Below the pieces are notes generated by a model that was not told where the DNA came from, did not search any database, and saw only the letters and a program-made list of their open reading frames with translations. A DNA stretch of 64,000 nucleotides. It comes from an uncultured Aquimarina sp. GTDB taxonomy: Bacteria > Bacteroidota > Bacteroidia > Flavobacteriales > Flavobacteriaceae. Both the position numbers and the translations under genes were made by a program. The stretch covers positions 1 to 64,000 of the forward strand of contig CANMML010000016.1 of the NCBI GenBank assembly GCA_947499005.1. The letters are read 5' to 3'. Positions 1-7,644 of the stretch are shown in pieces; within the stretch, counting starts at the first letter, position 1, and every line of letters begins with the position of its first letter.

Positions 1-70
1 ATTTTGCCCCTTGAAAATGTCCATGTTTCAACATATTTATTAATACTAAAGATAGGTATTTAAATAGTGA

Positions 71-463
71 CCTCTAAATAAATTCATTGGCACTTCTTTA
101 AATTTCTCTTATTTATTTGGCGAGGAAATTTCTTTACAGGCTACTTCTAGAATCTATTCTCAAATTCCTTTAATCAAAAAAGCTTCTTGGAATCTGAAGT
201 TAAGACCTCAAATTAGTTTTTTTGGGGGTACACAGGATGTAGAAACATTATTTATTAATTCGAACAATGAGCAAGAAAGTGCTTTTACAAACGAGTTCGT
301 CATATTTAATTCTAAATTCTACTTCCCCCTTCAACTAACAATCAATGACTGGGATTTTGAATTAGGGTATTTACAAAATATACCTTTCGAAACAGGAATC
401 GAAGAAAACCTACCCAACCTAGGGTTGATTCAGTTTTCTGCAGGTTACTTCTTTAATCTCTAA
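71..463 (+). pseudogene. C-terminal remnant of an outer-membrane beta-barrel protein
   Basis: A frame open from just after a TGA at 68-70 to the TAA at 461-463 encodes about 130 residues. They alternate hydrophobic and polar positions, as in barrel strands, with stretches such as LNFSYLFGEEISLQATSRIY and the end SAGYFFNL. I find no ATG, GTG or TTG that would give this reading frame a credible start. The upstream 70 bases carry stops in this frame (41-43, 47-49, 53-55, 65-70) and show no related peptide in the other frames. I read this as the 3' end of a gene that lost its front half by deletion or rearrangement. It faces the MazG-like gene tail to tail with no gap. The protein class is inferred from composition only. 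Confidence 0.55.
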
Positions 464-850
464 TTATTTTCCCAAAATAGCTTTAATGTTAGGCTTGAAG
501 TAATTCGGGCCTTTCATTACTTTTCCGTCTTCACGATAAATCGGCTTCCCATCATCTCCTAATTTACTCATATTACTACGTTGGATTTCCTCAAACACTT
601 CTTCAATTTTATGCTGCATTCCATGCTCTATAATAGTTCCACATAAAATATATAGCATATCTCCCAATGCATCGGCTACTTCTACCAAATCGTTATTATT
701 AGCAGCCTCGAAATACTCTTCATTTTCTTCCTTCATCAATTCGAAACGTAATTTATTCTTCTGAACCCCTAAATCCGCAACAGGAACTTCTTTATACCCG
801 ATATTATAAACTCTATGAAATTCTTTTACAGCCTCTATCTTATCTTTCAT
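464..850 (-). CDS. MazG-like nucleoside triphosphate pyrophosphohydrolase
   Basis: A 128-residue all-alpha protein of the MazG/PRA-PH superfamily, which hydrolyses (d)NTPs or related nucleotides to monophosphate and pyrophosphate. The metal-binding signature is visible: an EENEE cluster at residues 41-45, followed by EVADALGD at 57-64, which supplies the second pair of acidic ligands. The family normally acts as a cytosolic dimer or tetramer in nucleotide-pool cleaning. The C-terminal 35 residues (GDDGKPIYREDGKVMKGPNY) form the extension typical of the phage and flavobacterial single-domain version. The ATG is at 848-850. The next gene is divergent. The exact substrate cannot be read from sequence. 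Confidence 0.8.
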   Translation of the reverse strand: MKDKIEAVKEFHRVYNIGYKEVPVADLGVQKNKLRFELMKEENEEYFEAANNNDLVEVADALGDMLYILCGTIIEHGMQHKIEEVFEEIQRSNMSKLGDDGKPIYREDGKVMKGPNYFKPNIKAILGK

Positions 851-954
851 TATATAAAAATTAAATTTTAATGATGTGTCAATAAAAAACTTCTAATTGA
901 CATTTACAACTTAAAGTTTAGATGCAAACTAAATATTTAAGAAGTACTAGATAT

Positions 955-962
955 TATCTTTG
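955..962 (+). promoter_or_regulatory. Bacteroidota -7 box (TATCTTTG)
   Basis: An exact match to TAnnTTTG lies 12 nt before the ATG at 975. It overlaps the TTG at 960 that could otherwise be taken as a start codon, so translation should begin at the ATG downstream. Confidence 0.6.
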
Positions 963-974
963 TCGAAAAAAATT

Positions 975-1163
975 ATGTTTAGCAAAGGACAAATCATCTT
1001 CTCTATCTTTTTTATTGTTGCATTCATCTCAATTATGATCCTAACATACAGAAAAGACAAAAAAACTCATAACAAACATTACAAGGGAAGTAAATGGATT
1101 GTTCTATTCTTTTTGTTATTCATAGCCTTTTTATTTGGATTAAAACACTTTCTTAATTTTTGA
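975..1163 (+). CDS. Small two-helix membrane protein
   Basis: A 62-residue protein with two hydrophobic segments (about residues 5-23 and 40-57) separated by a basic, polar loop (TYRKDKKTHNKHYKGSK). It probably sits in the inner membrane with the Lys/His loop cytoplasmic. A TTG start at 960 would add five residues, but that codon lies inside the -7 promoter box, so I chose ATG 975. Short proteins of this shape (MFSKGQ..., then TYRKD, then YYKGS) recur in flavobacterial genomes as far as I recall. No function is known to me. It stands alone between the divergent MazG-like gene and the porin. Confidence 0.65.
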   Translation: MFSKGQIIFSIFFIVAFISIMILTYRKDKKTHNKHYKGSKWIVLFFLLFIAFLFGLKHFLNF

Positions 1164-1428
1164 TTTATACAAAATTAAGCACCCTCTCTAATTGGATTAG
1201 CATTAAGTTTCAAAAAAGCAACTATTATGAAACACCACCTTAACCTTCTTAACTAAAGAGTATCAATAAGTTGTTTTAAAATAAATGTAGAATTCTGTTA
1301 AAACCCTCCTAAAATGATACAATTCTTCAATAAAACAATCTTTAAGATCAAAATATCCAAGAAAATACAATATCAAGACCCCTAAAAGTTGCGAATCTTG
1401 CAAAAATACTTAGTTTTTGAAGTTTTTT
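1164..1428. other. Intergenic leader region before the porin gene
   Basis: AT-rich noncoding DNA with no open frame of note and no strong hairpin. Together with the promoter at 1429-1460 and a 59-nt leader it makes up the 356-nt space before the porin gene. I recognise no riboswitch or small RNA here. Confidence 0.5.
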
Positions 1429-1460
1429 TTTGGTCACTAGACCTCTTTAAGCTACTTTTG
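1429..1460 (+). promoter_or_regulatory. Porin gene promoter (TTTG ... TACTTTTG)
   Basis: A TTTG -33 element at 1429-1432 and an exact TAnnTTTG box at 1453-1460 are separated by 20 nt, the spacing usual for Bacteroidota sigma-A. The transcript would start near 1467 and give a leader of about 50 nt. Confidence 0.65.
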
Positions 1461-1519
1461 AACGTGAATTAAGTATTAATACTTACTTCCAAAGTATTAT
1501 TTAACTATTAACTATTATT

Positions 1520-2566
1520 ATGAAAAAAAACTTCTTTAAAGGTGCTGCTATTGCAGCTATGGCTTTTGCAGGCTTAACTGCTACGGCTCAGGAAGAGTCT
1601 AAAGGAATTGAATTAAGTGGATCTGTTGATGCTTATTTTAGAGCTAACGCTAATGCTGATCAGCAAGTAGCTCCAGGGACTTCTTTTGCTAACCAAGCTG
1701 GTTTCGCTTTAGGTATGGCTAACTTAATTGCATCTAAGCAATCAGGGAAAGTTGGTTTTGTAGCTGATTTAGTATTCGGACCAAGAGGTACAGATGCTGT
1801 TTTTGGTTCAACTACTGCTTCTTCAAGTATAGTAAACCAATTATTTGTTACTTATGATGTTTCTGACGCTGTTACATTCACATTTGGTAACTTTAACACT
1901 TATTTAGGATACGAAGTTATTTCTCCTACTGGGAATTTTAACTACTCTACATCTTACATGTTTTCTTACGGACCATTTTCTCATAGTGGTTTAAAAGCTG
2001 ATTTTGCTTTGGATGACAACTGGTCTTTAATGGCTTCTATTATGAATCCAACTGACTTAACTGACTTTAATCCTATTCAGAAATACACTGGAGGATTACA
2101 AATTGGTTATTCTGATGATTCAGGAAGTGCTTATTTAAATTTCTTATATGGAGATCAATCTCCTGGTGATGATGCTGAAAGCACTTTCCAAGTTGATTTA
2201 ACTACTGGATGGGATTTATCAGAGGATTTTTACTTAGGACTTAACGCAACTTATAATGATACTGATGGAACTGGATTCTATGGAGTAGCTTTATACCCTC
2301 AATACGCTGTATCTGAAACTTTTTCATTAGGGTTTAGAGGTGAATACTTCGCAGTACAAGAAGGTTTTGATGTAGGAATTGGTCTTGACGAAGATGGAGA
2401 AGCTAGTGTATTTGCTGCTACTTTAACAGGTTCTTATACTCAAGGAAATTTAACTATTAAGCCTGAATTACGTTTAGATAGCGCTTCAGAAGAGTCTTTC
2501 TTAAATGAAGGTGAAGGAGAGAAGAGTTTATTCTCTGGTGTATTAGGTGCAATCTACTCTTTCTAA
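1520..2566 (+). CDS. Outer-membrane porin, OmpL-like beta-barrel porin-2 family
   Basis: A 348-residue protein with a clear signal peptide (MKKNFFKGAAIAAMAFAGLTATAQ, residues 1-24). A chain of amphipathic strands rich in Gly, Tyr, Phe and Asp follows, ending in the aromatic C-terminal strand SGVLGAIYSF. The start ELSGSVDAYFRAN, the internal NQLFVTYDVSDAVTFTFGNFNTYLGYE and GNFNYSTSYMFSYGPFSHSGLKA are typical of the putative beta-barrel porin-2 family (OmpL-like). These form outer-membrane diffusion channels. In many flavobacteria the gene sits beside an ammonium transporter, but here it is a single-gene unit with its own promoter and terminator. Its codons follow the GCT/GGA-rich pattern of highly expressed genes. 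The solute is unknown. Confidence 0.8.
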   Translation: MKKNFFKGAAIAAMAFAGLTATAQEESKGIELSGSVDAYFRANANADQQVAPGTSFANQAGFALGMANLIASKQSGKVGFVADLVFGPRGTDAVFGSTTASSSIVNQLFVTYDVSDAVTFTFGNFNTYLGYEVISPTGNFNYSTSYMFSYGPFSHSGLKADFALDDNWSLMASIMNPTDLTDFNPIQKYTGGLQIGYSDDSGSAYLNFLYGDQSPGDDAESTFQVDLTTGWDLSEDFYLGLNATYNDTDGTGFYGVALYPQYAVSETFSLGFRGEYFAVQEGFDVGIGLDEDGEASVFAATLTGSYTQGNLTIKPELRLDSASEESFLNEGEGEKSLFSGVLGAIYSF

Positions 2567-2592
2567 TCAAAGAAAGAATAACTTACTTATAC

Positions 2593-2625
2593 AAAAAAAC
2601 CAGCGCTAATGCGCTGGTTTTTTTA
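2593..2625 (+). terminator. Rho-independent terminator of the porin gene
   Basis: A perfect stem (CCAGCGC, loop TAAT, GCGCTGG) is followed by seven T residues and preceded by seven A residues, so it may work in both directions. Confidence 0.9.
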
Positions 2626-3009
2626 TACCCATAAGTCAAATTTAACTTACTTCATTTGAAATAAACACATCTAAGCATACACACTTACCTTCAAAGCCTA
2701 AACAAATAGCTTATTACTAAATACATTTTCCCTGAGTTACACTTGACCACATACACTTAAGCATGTAAAATTATTACTTTGTTTATAAATTAATTTTATA
2801 GTACTTACCCTTATTTAGTAAACTACAATTCTATAAACAATCATCTTCGAAAATTAGTTACACCATAACTCCCTCCTCTATTACAACTTTAAATTACTCT
2901 TTCATAAGTCTATCAAATACTATTAAAATCTTAGATATCACAAGACATTTTATTACTAAATTAACTTCGAAGTATTCTTAAAAACAACTTTTAGCAATAG
3001 CTTAGTATC
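2626..3009. other. AT-rich intergenic region, no gene seen
   Basis: This 384-nt gap contains no ORF of coding character. The motif CTTAC recurs several times without a fixed period. I see no convincing promoter, hairpin or RNA gene. Confidence 0.5.
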
Positions 3010-3687
3010 ATGACCTCTACAGATCAAAAAATTCATCTTTATTGTATCCCTGGGCTTGGAGCCAGCACTTCAATTTTTGAATTCATCAAGCTTCCTGAAA
3101 TATTTGAAATTCATTTACTTCCCTGGCAGACACCTTATAAAGATGACACAATACAAAGTTATGCGCAAAGAATGTGTAACAATATCAAACACGACAATGT
3201 AATACTACTAGGAGTTTCCTTTGGTGGCATTATGGCACAAGAGATAAGTAAAATCATTAACACAAAAAAAGTCATTATTGTATCTAGTGTAAAATCAAAA
3301 TACGAACTCCCTAAACGATTACAGATAATACGCGACACTAAGCTTTACAAAATACTACCAACAGGTTTACTAGAAAAAGTAAATAACTGGGAAAATCTAG
3401 TATTTGGAGAGACTAATAAAAAAATTGCTAAAGCTTATGAAAAGTACTTAAATGTAATGAACAAACAGTATTTGGATTGGGCCATAGAAAACGTATTGCA
3501 CTGGAAACAAGAAGAAGCTTTAGAGAATATAATCCATATTCATGGCTCTAAAGATCATGTTTTCCCTATTGAAAACATAAAAAACCCTATTATTATAAAA
3601 AATGCCACACACGCAGCTATTTTAAGGCGTTCTAAATGGTTTAACGAACATCTACCTGCAATTATTAAAGATAAGGCTTGCTCATAA
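3010..3687 (+). CDS. Alpha/beta-hydrolase fold protein
   Basis: A 225-residue cytosolic hydrolase. It opens with the oxyanion-region motif CIPGLGAS (residues 12-19). The nucleophile elbow G-V-S-F-G-G has Ser70 as the probable nucleophile. HGSKDHVFP near residue 180 supplies the acid, and NATHAAIL near residue 200 supplies the catalytic His. All three triad positions are therefore visible. A helical lid lies between residues 95 and 165. The substrate is unknown; thioesterases, esterases and lyases share this fold. The gene stands alone and is followed by a decayed transposase. Confidence 0.75.
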   Translation: MTSTDQKIHLYCIPGLGASTSIFEFIKLPEIFEIHLLPWQTPYKDDTIQSYAQRMCNNIKHDNVILLGVSFGGIMAQEISKIINTKKVIIVSSVKSKYELPKRLQIIRDTKLYKILPTGLLEKVNNWENLVFGETNKKIAKAYEKYLNVMNKQYLDWAIENVLHWKQEEALENIIHIHGSKDHVFPIENIKNPIIIKNATHAAILRRSKWFNEHLPAIIKDKACS

Positions 3688-3803
3688 CGAAAAAGTGCCA
3701 CAAAAAGATATTCTCTCTCCACATATTTAAAACTCAATTACACAACATTTACAACACAAAGTAAATACAACTTACTACTATACATATTAATACACAATCC
3801 ACT

Positions 3804-4195
3804 TACTACTGTCCTATGGGGCAAGCCATGTAAAACATAAATACTTACCAAAAGAAAACCTCTAACAGCTATGAACAAACAATAACAAAATACCAAGCTA
3901 AAAACTGCAATGGATGCCCACTTCGAAGCTTATGTTATAAAACAAAAGGAAACAGGGTTATAGAACGTAATCATAATTTGGTACGTCTCAAGGCTAAAGC
4001 CAAAGAAAAGTTGTTATCTGAACAGGAATAGCACATTGTAAACAAAGATACTGGGATATTGAAGCTATATTTGGAAATATTAAACAAAACATGAACTTCA
4101 AACGCTTTACGCTAAGAGGAATTGAAAAAGCAGAAACTGAATTTGGATTAATAGCAATGGCACATAACCTAAAAAAGATGAGCTTAGTTAAATAA
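3804..4195 (+). pseudogene. Degenerate IS1182-family-like transposase, C-terminal part
   Basis: Reading from 3804 gives YYCPMGQAM, a TAA stop at 3831-3833, then NINTYQKKTSNSYEQTI and NCNGCPLRSLCYKTKGNR, ending at a TAG (..LLSEQE) near 4030. A shift of frame there restores IAHCKQRYWDIEAIFGNIKQ..FKRFTLRGIEKAETEFGLIAMAHNLKKM up to the TAA at 4193-4195. The Cys-rich NCxGCPLRxxC segment and the catalytic-Glu region (IEAIFGNIK...FKRF.LRG...AHNLKK) are those of IS1182-type DDE transposases. At least one nonsense change and one frameshift are present, and the N-terminal two thirds are missing. I could not identify terminal inverted repeats, so the element is long dead. Confidence 0.85.
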
Positions 4196-4283
4196 AAGCA
4201 AACATCTTAATTAATTTTAGGTAGCCTATCTTCCTTCTCTTGTAGATAAACCAAACTTTAAAGTATATATCAAAAGTTAAATA

Positions 4284-4320
4284 TAAAAAAATCGCCTAGA
4301 AATTTACTTTCTAGACGACC
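4284..4320 (-). terminator. Rho-independent terminator after the first type IX cargo gene
   Basis: A 10-bp stem (CGCCTAGAAA at 4293-4302 with TTTCTAGACG at 4308-4317, one G-T pair). On the minus strand it is followed by seven T residues. Confidence 0.85.
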
Positions 4321-4347
4321 TAATTTTTCGTAAAACTTATTATTTAT

Positions 4348-5004
4348 TTAGTGCTTAATAATTTTTGTAGTACCATTTTCAGTAGCTACAATATATACAC
4401 CATCAACTAATCCCGCTAAAGAAATTGAAGCTGATGATCCTTCTGCAACAATACTACCTGCCAAATTATATACTGAATAATCTGCAGCTGCACTCAAAGT
4501 TATTATATCAGAAGATGCATCATAAGAGTAATCTGATAACTCTGAAGAAGTTATTTCATTAACTGAAAGTGTTGGATCTTCAGTAATCGTAATTCCAAAA
4601 TTTGCGTCTTGACTAGCTCCAAAATCAGATAAGGTTACAACCACAAAATACTGATGTCCAGCTGGCAAATCAGCAGTTGGTGTAGCCGTAGGACTTACCG
4701 TGTAAGTGAAAGAATCTGTCCCTGGCCCTCCACCAGGTGTTGTTAAAATAGGGAATATATCATCGAAAAGCGTTACTGGAGCAAAACCAGCATCTACTTC
4801 TTGCAGTCTTATATTTACAAAATCTCCTGCATTCGAACCATTTCCACCTCCTGTAGACTGAAGAGTACCATTATCATATGAAATATCAAGGGTAATCTCC
4901 TGCCCTTGCATTGCAGTTGTAATCGAGTTAGTAAGTGAAATAGTTTGAGCGAATGTTGCTACTGATACCAATACAGCACCTAACACTAATGTAATTTTTT
5001 TCAT
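4348..5004 (-). CDS. Secreted protein with type IX secretion sorting domain
   Basis: A 218-residue protein with a signal peptide (MKKITLVLGAVLVSVATFAQ). A beta-rich domain of about 120 residues follows (TISLTNSITTAMQGQEITLDISYDN..., with TLSDFGASQDANFGITI). The C-terminal domain of about 65 residues ends VYNLAGS..AEGSSASISLAGLVDGVYIVATENGTTKIIKH. The last part is the type IX (Por) secretion sorting signal, which is cleaved or used for attachment after outer-membrane passage. The middle domain resembles carbohydrate-binding or Ig-like folds only in composition. The gene is downstream of a paralogue with an almost identical sorting domain, separated by a terminator, so each is likely its own transcript. 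Confidence 0.75.
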   Translation of the reverse strand: MKKITLVLGAVLVSVATFAQTISLTNSITTAMQGQEITLDISYDNGTLQSTGGGNGSNAGDFVNIRLQEVDAGFAPVTLFDDIFPILTTPGGGPGTDSFTYTVSPTATPTADLPAGHQYFVVVTLSDFGASQDANFGITITEDPTLSVNEITSSELSDYSYDASSDIITLSAAADYSVYNLAGSIVAEGSSASISLAGLVDGVYIVATENGTTKIIKH

Positions 5005-5102
5005 AATTGTTATATTTATATTTAAGTCTAAATTAAGATAAATTTTATCGTTCCAAAAAAAAAATGCTTTTTTTATACATGATTAACATAATTTTCACAA
5101 GC

Positions 5103-5137
5103 AAAAAAAATGCCTCGGAAATCCGAGGCATTTTTTT
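5103..5137 (-). terminator. Bidirectional-type terminator between the twin cargo genes
   Basis: A perfect stem (TGCCTCGG, loop AAAT, CCGAGGCA) is flanked by A8 and T7, downstream of the gene at 5174-5824. Confidence 0.9.
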
Positions 5138-5173
5138 GCTATACTAGCATTCTATAAACAATAGAAGAAAGAA

Positions 5174-5824
5174 TTAGTACTTAATAATCTTTGCAGTTCC
5201 AGCACTAGTTGCAAGGATATAAACACCATCAACTAAACCAGCTAAAGAAATTGTAGCAGAAGAACCTTCAGCAACTACACTACCAGCTAAGTTATAAACT
5301 GAATAATCCACCGACGCATCTAGCTCAACAATATCAGAAGCAGCATCATAAGAATACCCTGTTAGAGCTCCTCTTGTAAAACTATCAACACTTGCCGTAT
5401 CTCCTAAAATAACTGTTACAGGATCTCTAAATACATTATCAGTATAAGCTGCTGTAAAACCTGCTGGACCAAAATCAGTAGAAGTTGATGATCTAACTTG
5501 TAAAATCCCACCAGTATTAACTGCAGTAGGTGTTACGCTTATTGTAACAACACCATCAGCAGAAGTTATAGGAGCTGTGAAAATATCAGCAGTATCGTCA
5601 AAGTTTCCTGCTAAAAACTTTACTTGGATTTCATTATCTGTAGTTTCCTGACCTGTAAAGTTAACAACAAATTCATATGTGGTTCCTGTTGAAAATTCAC
5701 TACCATTGGCAACTAACCAATCATCTAGTGGATCTCCATCGATTGTAATTGCACCTAATTGCCTTTGACCATAACACATTAACGAAACAATTGAAGCTAA
5801 TGCTAAAAGAATAATTTTTTTCAT
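5174..5824 (-). CDS. Secreted protein with type IX secretion sorting domain (paralogue)
   Basis: A 216-residue protein with signal peptide MKKIILLALASIVSLMCYGQ. The beta-sandwich-like middle includes GTTYEFVVNFTGQETTDNEIQVKF and GGILQVRSSTSTDFGPAGF. The type IX sorting domain (SYDAASDIVELDASVDYSVYNLAGS..DGVYILATSAGTAKIIKY) is nearly the same as in the neighbouring gene, while the middle domains differ. The pair looks like an old tandem duplication in which the sorting domain was conserved and the cargo part diverged. The DNA of the two sorting domains differs at many third positions, so it is not a recent copy. Export by the type IX system is inferred from the domain; no secretion components lie in this window. 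Confidence 0.75.
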   Translation of the reverse strand: MKKIILLALASIVSLMCYGQRQLGAITIDGDPLDDWLVANGSEFSTGTTYEFVVNFTGQETTDNEIQVKFLAGNFDDTADIFTAPITSADGVVTISVTPTAVNTGGILQVRSSTSTDFGPAGFTAAYTDNVFRDPVTVILGDTASVDSFTRGALTGYSYDAASDIVELDASVDYSVYNLAGSVVAEGSSATISLAGLVDGVYILATSAGTAKIIKY

Positions 5825-5931
5825 AATATAAATATTGATTTAATTTCCGATAAATATATAAATAATTCACATGTGACAAAACATAAAATTATCTTTTTAG
5901 ATCAAAATACACTTTTACTCTACGAAAACGA

Positions 5932-5965
5932 TTGTAGCTAAATTCTTTTTTTCGTTATATATTTG
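5932..5965 (+). promoter_or_regulatory. Promoter of the molybdenum cofactor operon (TTG ... TATATTTG)
   Basis: TTG at 5932-5934 and an exact TAnnTTTG box at 5958-5965, spaced 23 nt. The box includes the TTG codon at 5963, ruling it out as translation start. Confidence 0.65.
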
Positions 5966-5983
5966 CATTCATATCGAAGACAA

Positions 5984-6316
5984 ATGCTTATAAAATCTAG
6001 GATCTGGTTAGAAAAAGAAGGAAACGTTCTACTTGGGAATGGACGTGTGTTATTAATAAAAAAAATTATTAAAACTGGTTCTTTAAGTAAAGCGGCAAAA
6101 GAAATGGAAATTTCATATCGAAAAGCTTGGAATCTAATTGATTCTATAAATAAAACAAGTAAGCAACCTTTCGTAATTACTTCGAAAGGAGGATCAAATG
6201 GTGGCGGCACTATTGTTACGGAATATGGATTAAAAAAAATAGCGCAATTTGATGTATTGAAAGAGCGTTATCATCAATTTTTGAAAGAACAAGAATATTT
6301 ATTCGATGAAGACTGA
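5984..6316 (+). CDS. ModE-like winged-helix regulator (LysR-type N-terminal domain only)
   Basis: About 110 residues homologous to the DNA-binding domain of ModE: IKSRIWLEKEGNVLLGNGRVLLIKKIIKTGSLSKAAKEMEISYRKAWNLIDSINK. It also has the family's GGSNGGGTIVTEYG wing. The molybdate-binding TOBE domains of full ModE are absent, as in many short bacterial homologues. It probably represses or tunes the molybdenum cofactor genes immediately downstream. ATG 5984 is chosen because the alternative TTG 5963 lies in the -7 promoter box. The stop overlaps the start of mobA by 11 nt, so the two are translationally coupled. Confidence 0.8.
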   Translation: MLIKSRIWLEKEGNVLLGNGRVLLIKKIIKTGSLSKAAKEMEISYRKAWNLIDSINKTSKQPFVITSKGGSNGGGTIVTEYGLKKIAQFDVLKERYHQFLKEQEYLFDED

Positions 6317-6878
6317 TATTAGTGCTTACATATTAGCTGGAGGGAAAAGTTTAAGAATGGGAAAAGATAAAGCTATGCTAACTCTTGGCAACAAAAATTT
6401 TGCATCACACATATCTGATACTATTAATAGTATTAATATTCCTTGCAAAATAGTTAGTTCAAATGAAGAACATAAGCAATTACCAATTCCTATTATAAAG
6501 GACACCATAAAAAACATCGGGCCTATTGGAGGGCTAAAATCAGCTTTAAGCGATACAAGTACTATCTGGAATCTTATTATTAGTTGCGATTTACCTTTAA
6601 TATCTAAGCAAAGTATCGAATGGCTATTAAATGTACATCAAAAAGGATTTGATGCTACCATTACTATTGTCAATGGCAAAACAAACCCAATATTTGGTAT
6701 TTACCGTAAAGATTGTGACACACCTGTGCAAACACAAATTACTAAAGCCAATTATAAAATGATTCATCTACTGGACAAATTGCATGTTAATTATGTAAAA
6801 GCACCTGATAACATCGCTAAGGAACTTTTGAATGTAAATACACCTTATGATTTAAAAATGATTGAGAAATGGAGATAA
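6306..6878 (+). CDS. mobA: Molybdenum cofactor guanylyltransferase MobA
   Basis: A 190-residue nucleotidyltransferase that links GMP to molybdopterin, producing the guanine dinucleotide cofactor. The nucleotide-binding signature LAGGKSLRMGKDKA is at residues 10-23. The Gly-rich segment IGPIGGLKSAL follows, then the metal-site motif ISCDLPLI near residue 95 and the NPIFGIYRK strand. All are standard for MobA. It overlaps both neighbours (11 nt with the regulator, 10 nt with moaD), indicating one transcript. Presence of MobA suggests that the cell makes an MGD-type molybdoenzyme, although none is encoded in this window. Confidence 0.88.
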   Translation: MKTDISAYILAGGKSLRMGKDKAMLTLGNKNFASHISDTINSINIPCKIVSSNEEHKQLPIPIIKDTIKNIGPIGGLKSALSDTSTIWNLIISCDLPLISKQSIEWLLNVHQKGFDATITIVNGKTNPIFGIYRKDCDTPVQTQITKANYKMIHLLDKLHVNYVKAPDNIAKELLNVNTPYDLKMIEKWR

Positions 6879-7108
6879 GAGTTCATTATTTTGGAATGAT
6901 TGCTGAAAATACAGGGACTAACTCAGAATATATTACGACACCTCAACCTAGTGACACAAAAAATCTAAAAATGGTATTATTAGAGAAGTACCCCATTTTA
7001 GAAAAACTAGAATTTAATATTGCTGTTGATCAAAAACTGATCAATCAAAATACGTCTATCTCTAATAATACTGAAATCGCATTACTTCCTCCTTTTGCTG
7101 GAGGATAA
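6869..7108 (+). CDS. moaD: Molybdopterin synthase small subunit MoaD
   Basis: A 79-residue ubiquitin-fold sulfur carrier. It ends in the essential Gly-Gly tail (IALLPPFAGG), whose C-terminus is adenylated and then thiocarboxylated before giving sulfur to precursor Z. Length and the ...NQNTSISNNTEIALLPP pattern match MoaD. It starts inside the end of mobA and is 22 nt upstream of moaE, its partner subunit. The activating enzyme MoeB is not in this operon and must be encoded elsewhere. Confidence 0.88.
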   Translation: MEIRVHYFGMIAENTGTNSEYITTPQPSDTKNLKMVLLEKYPILEKLEFNIAVDQKLINQNTSISNNTEIALLPPFAGG

Positions 7109-7130
7109 TCTAGTATAAAAGAATATTGAA

Positions 7131-7559
7131 ATGAAAAACTCATTTAGACCAGGACCTATTGCTTCTGAATTTATAGGAGATGCCATAAAAAAACATCAAA
7201 GTAAAACTAGTATTGGCGCTCATGACATTTTTTTGGGCCAAGTAAGAGCTGATAATATTGAAGGAAAAGAAGTCAAGGCCATTGAATATACTGCCTATGA
7301 AGAAATGGCTAATAAAGCTTTCCATGAAATAAGAGAAGCTGCTTTTGAAAAATTTGATCTTACCTGTTCACATATATACCATAGTCTAGGAACAGTTTTA
7401 GTTGGTGAAATATGTCTTTTTGTTTTTGTCTCTTCTGCACATCGTAAAGCGAGTTTCGAAGCTATAGAATATATGGTAGAACGCATCAAGAAAGAAGTGC
7501 CTGTTTTTGGAAAGGAAGTTTTTGAAGACAATACTCATGTTTGGAAAGTGAATAAATAG
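7131..7559 (+). CDS. moaE: Molybdopterin synthase catalytic subunit MoaE
   Basis: A 142-residue catalytic subunit that converts cyclic pyranopterin monophosphate to molybdopterin with sulfur from MoaD. The active-site region is intact: SSAHRKASFEAIEYMVERIKKEVPVFGKEVF carries the conserved Arg and the two Lys residues (KKEVPVFGKE). The dimer region HIYHSLGTVLVGEICLFV is also typical. The end HVWKVNK is slightly shorter than some homologues. The stop codon touches a tract of 7-bp repeats that separates it from moaCB. Confidence 0.9.
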   Translation: MKNSFRPGPIASEFIGDAIKKHQSKTSIGAHDIFLGQVRADNIEGKEVKAIEYTAYEEMANKAFHEIREAAFEKFDLTCSHIYHSLGTVLVGEICLFVFVSSAHRKASFEAIEYMVERIKKEVPVFGKEVFEDNTHVWKVNK

Positions 7560-7560
7560 T

Positions 7561-7617
7561 AGTTGTCGGTTATCAGTTGTGAGTTGTCAGGAAATAACTT
7601 TCATTGTCTCATGACTC
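7561..7617. repeat. Orphan 7-bp-period repeat tract between moaE and moaCB
   Basis: Four in-phase heptamers of the form [A/G]GTT[A/G]T[C/G] cover 7561-7588, with GTT at 7562, 7569, 7576 and 7583. About 20 nt further on, two or three units with CTC at 7608 and 7615 continue with the same period. The tract begins two bases after the moaE stop. It has the same 7-bp geometry as the arrays around the S23 genes at 27.2 and 28.8 kb, but no gene lies inside. Confidence 0.6.
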
Positions 7618-7644
7618 TTAACATATAATTTTAATGTGCAAGAA

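Noticed and set aside
2626..3009. Recurring CTTAC motif as a tandem repeat or CRISPR-like array
   Set aside because: Spacing is irregular and no unit longer than five bases recurs.
3555..3737. 60-codon minus-strand frame opposite the hydrolase gene
   Set aside because: It overlaps the catalytic-His end of the hydrolase and has no recognisable sequence; shadow frame.
5938..6210. 90-codon minus-strand frame opposite the ModE-like gene
   Set aside because: The opposite strand encodes a clear winged-helix domain with a promoter; this frame is a shadow.
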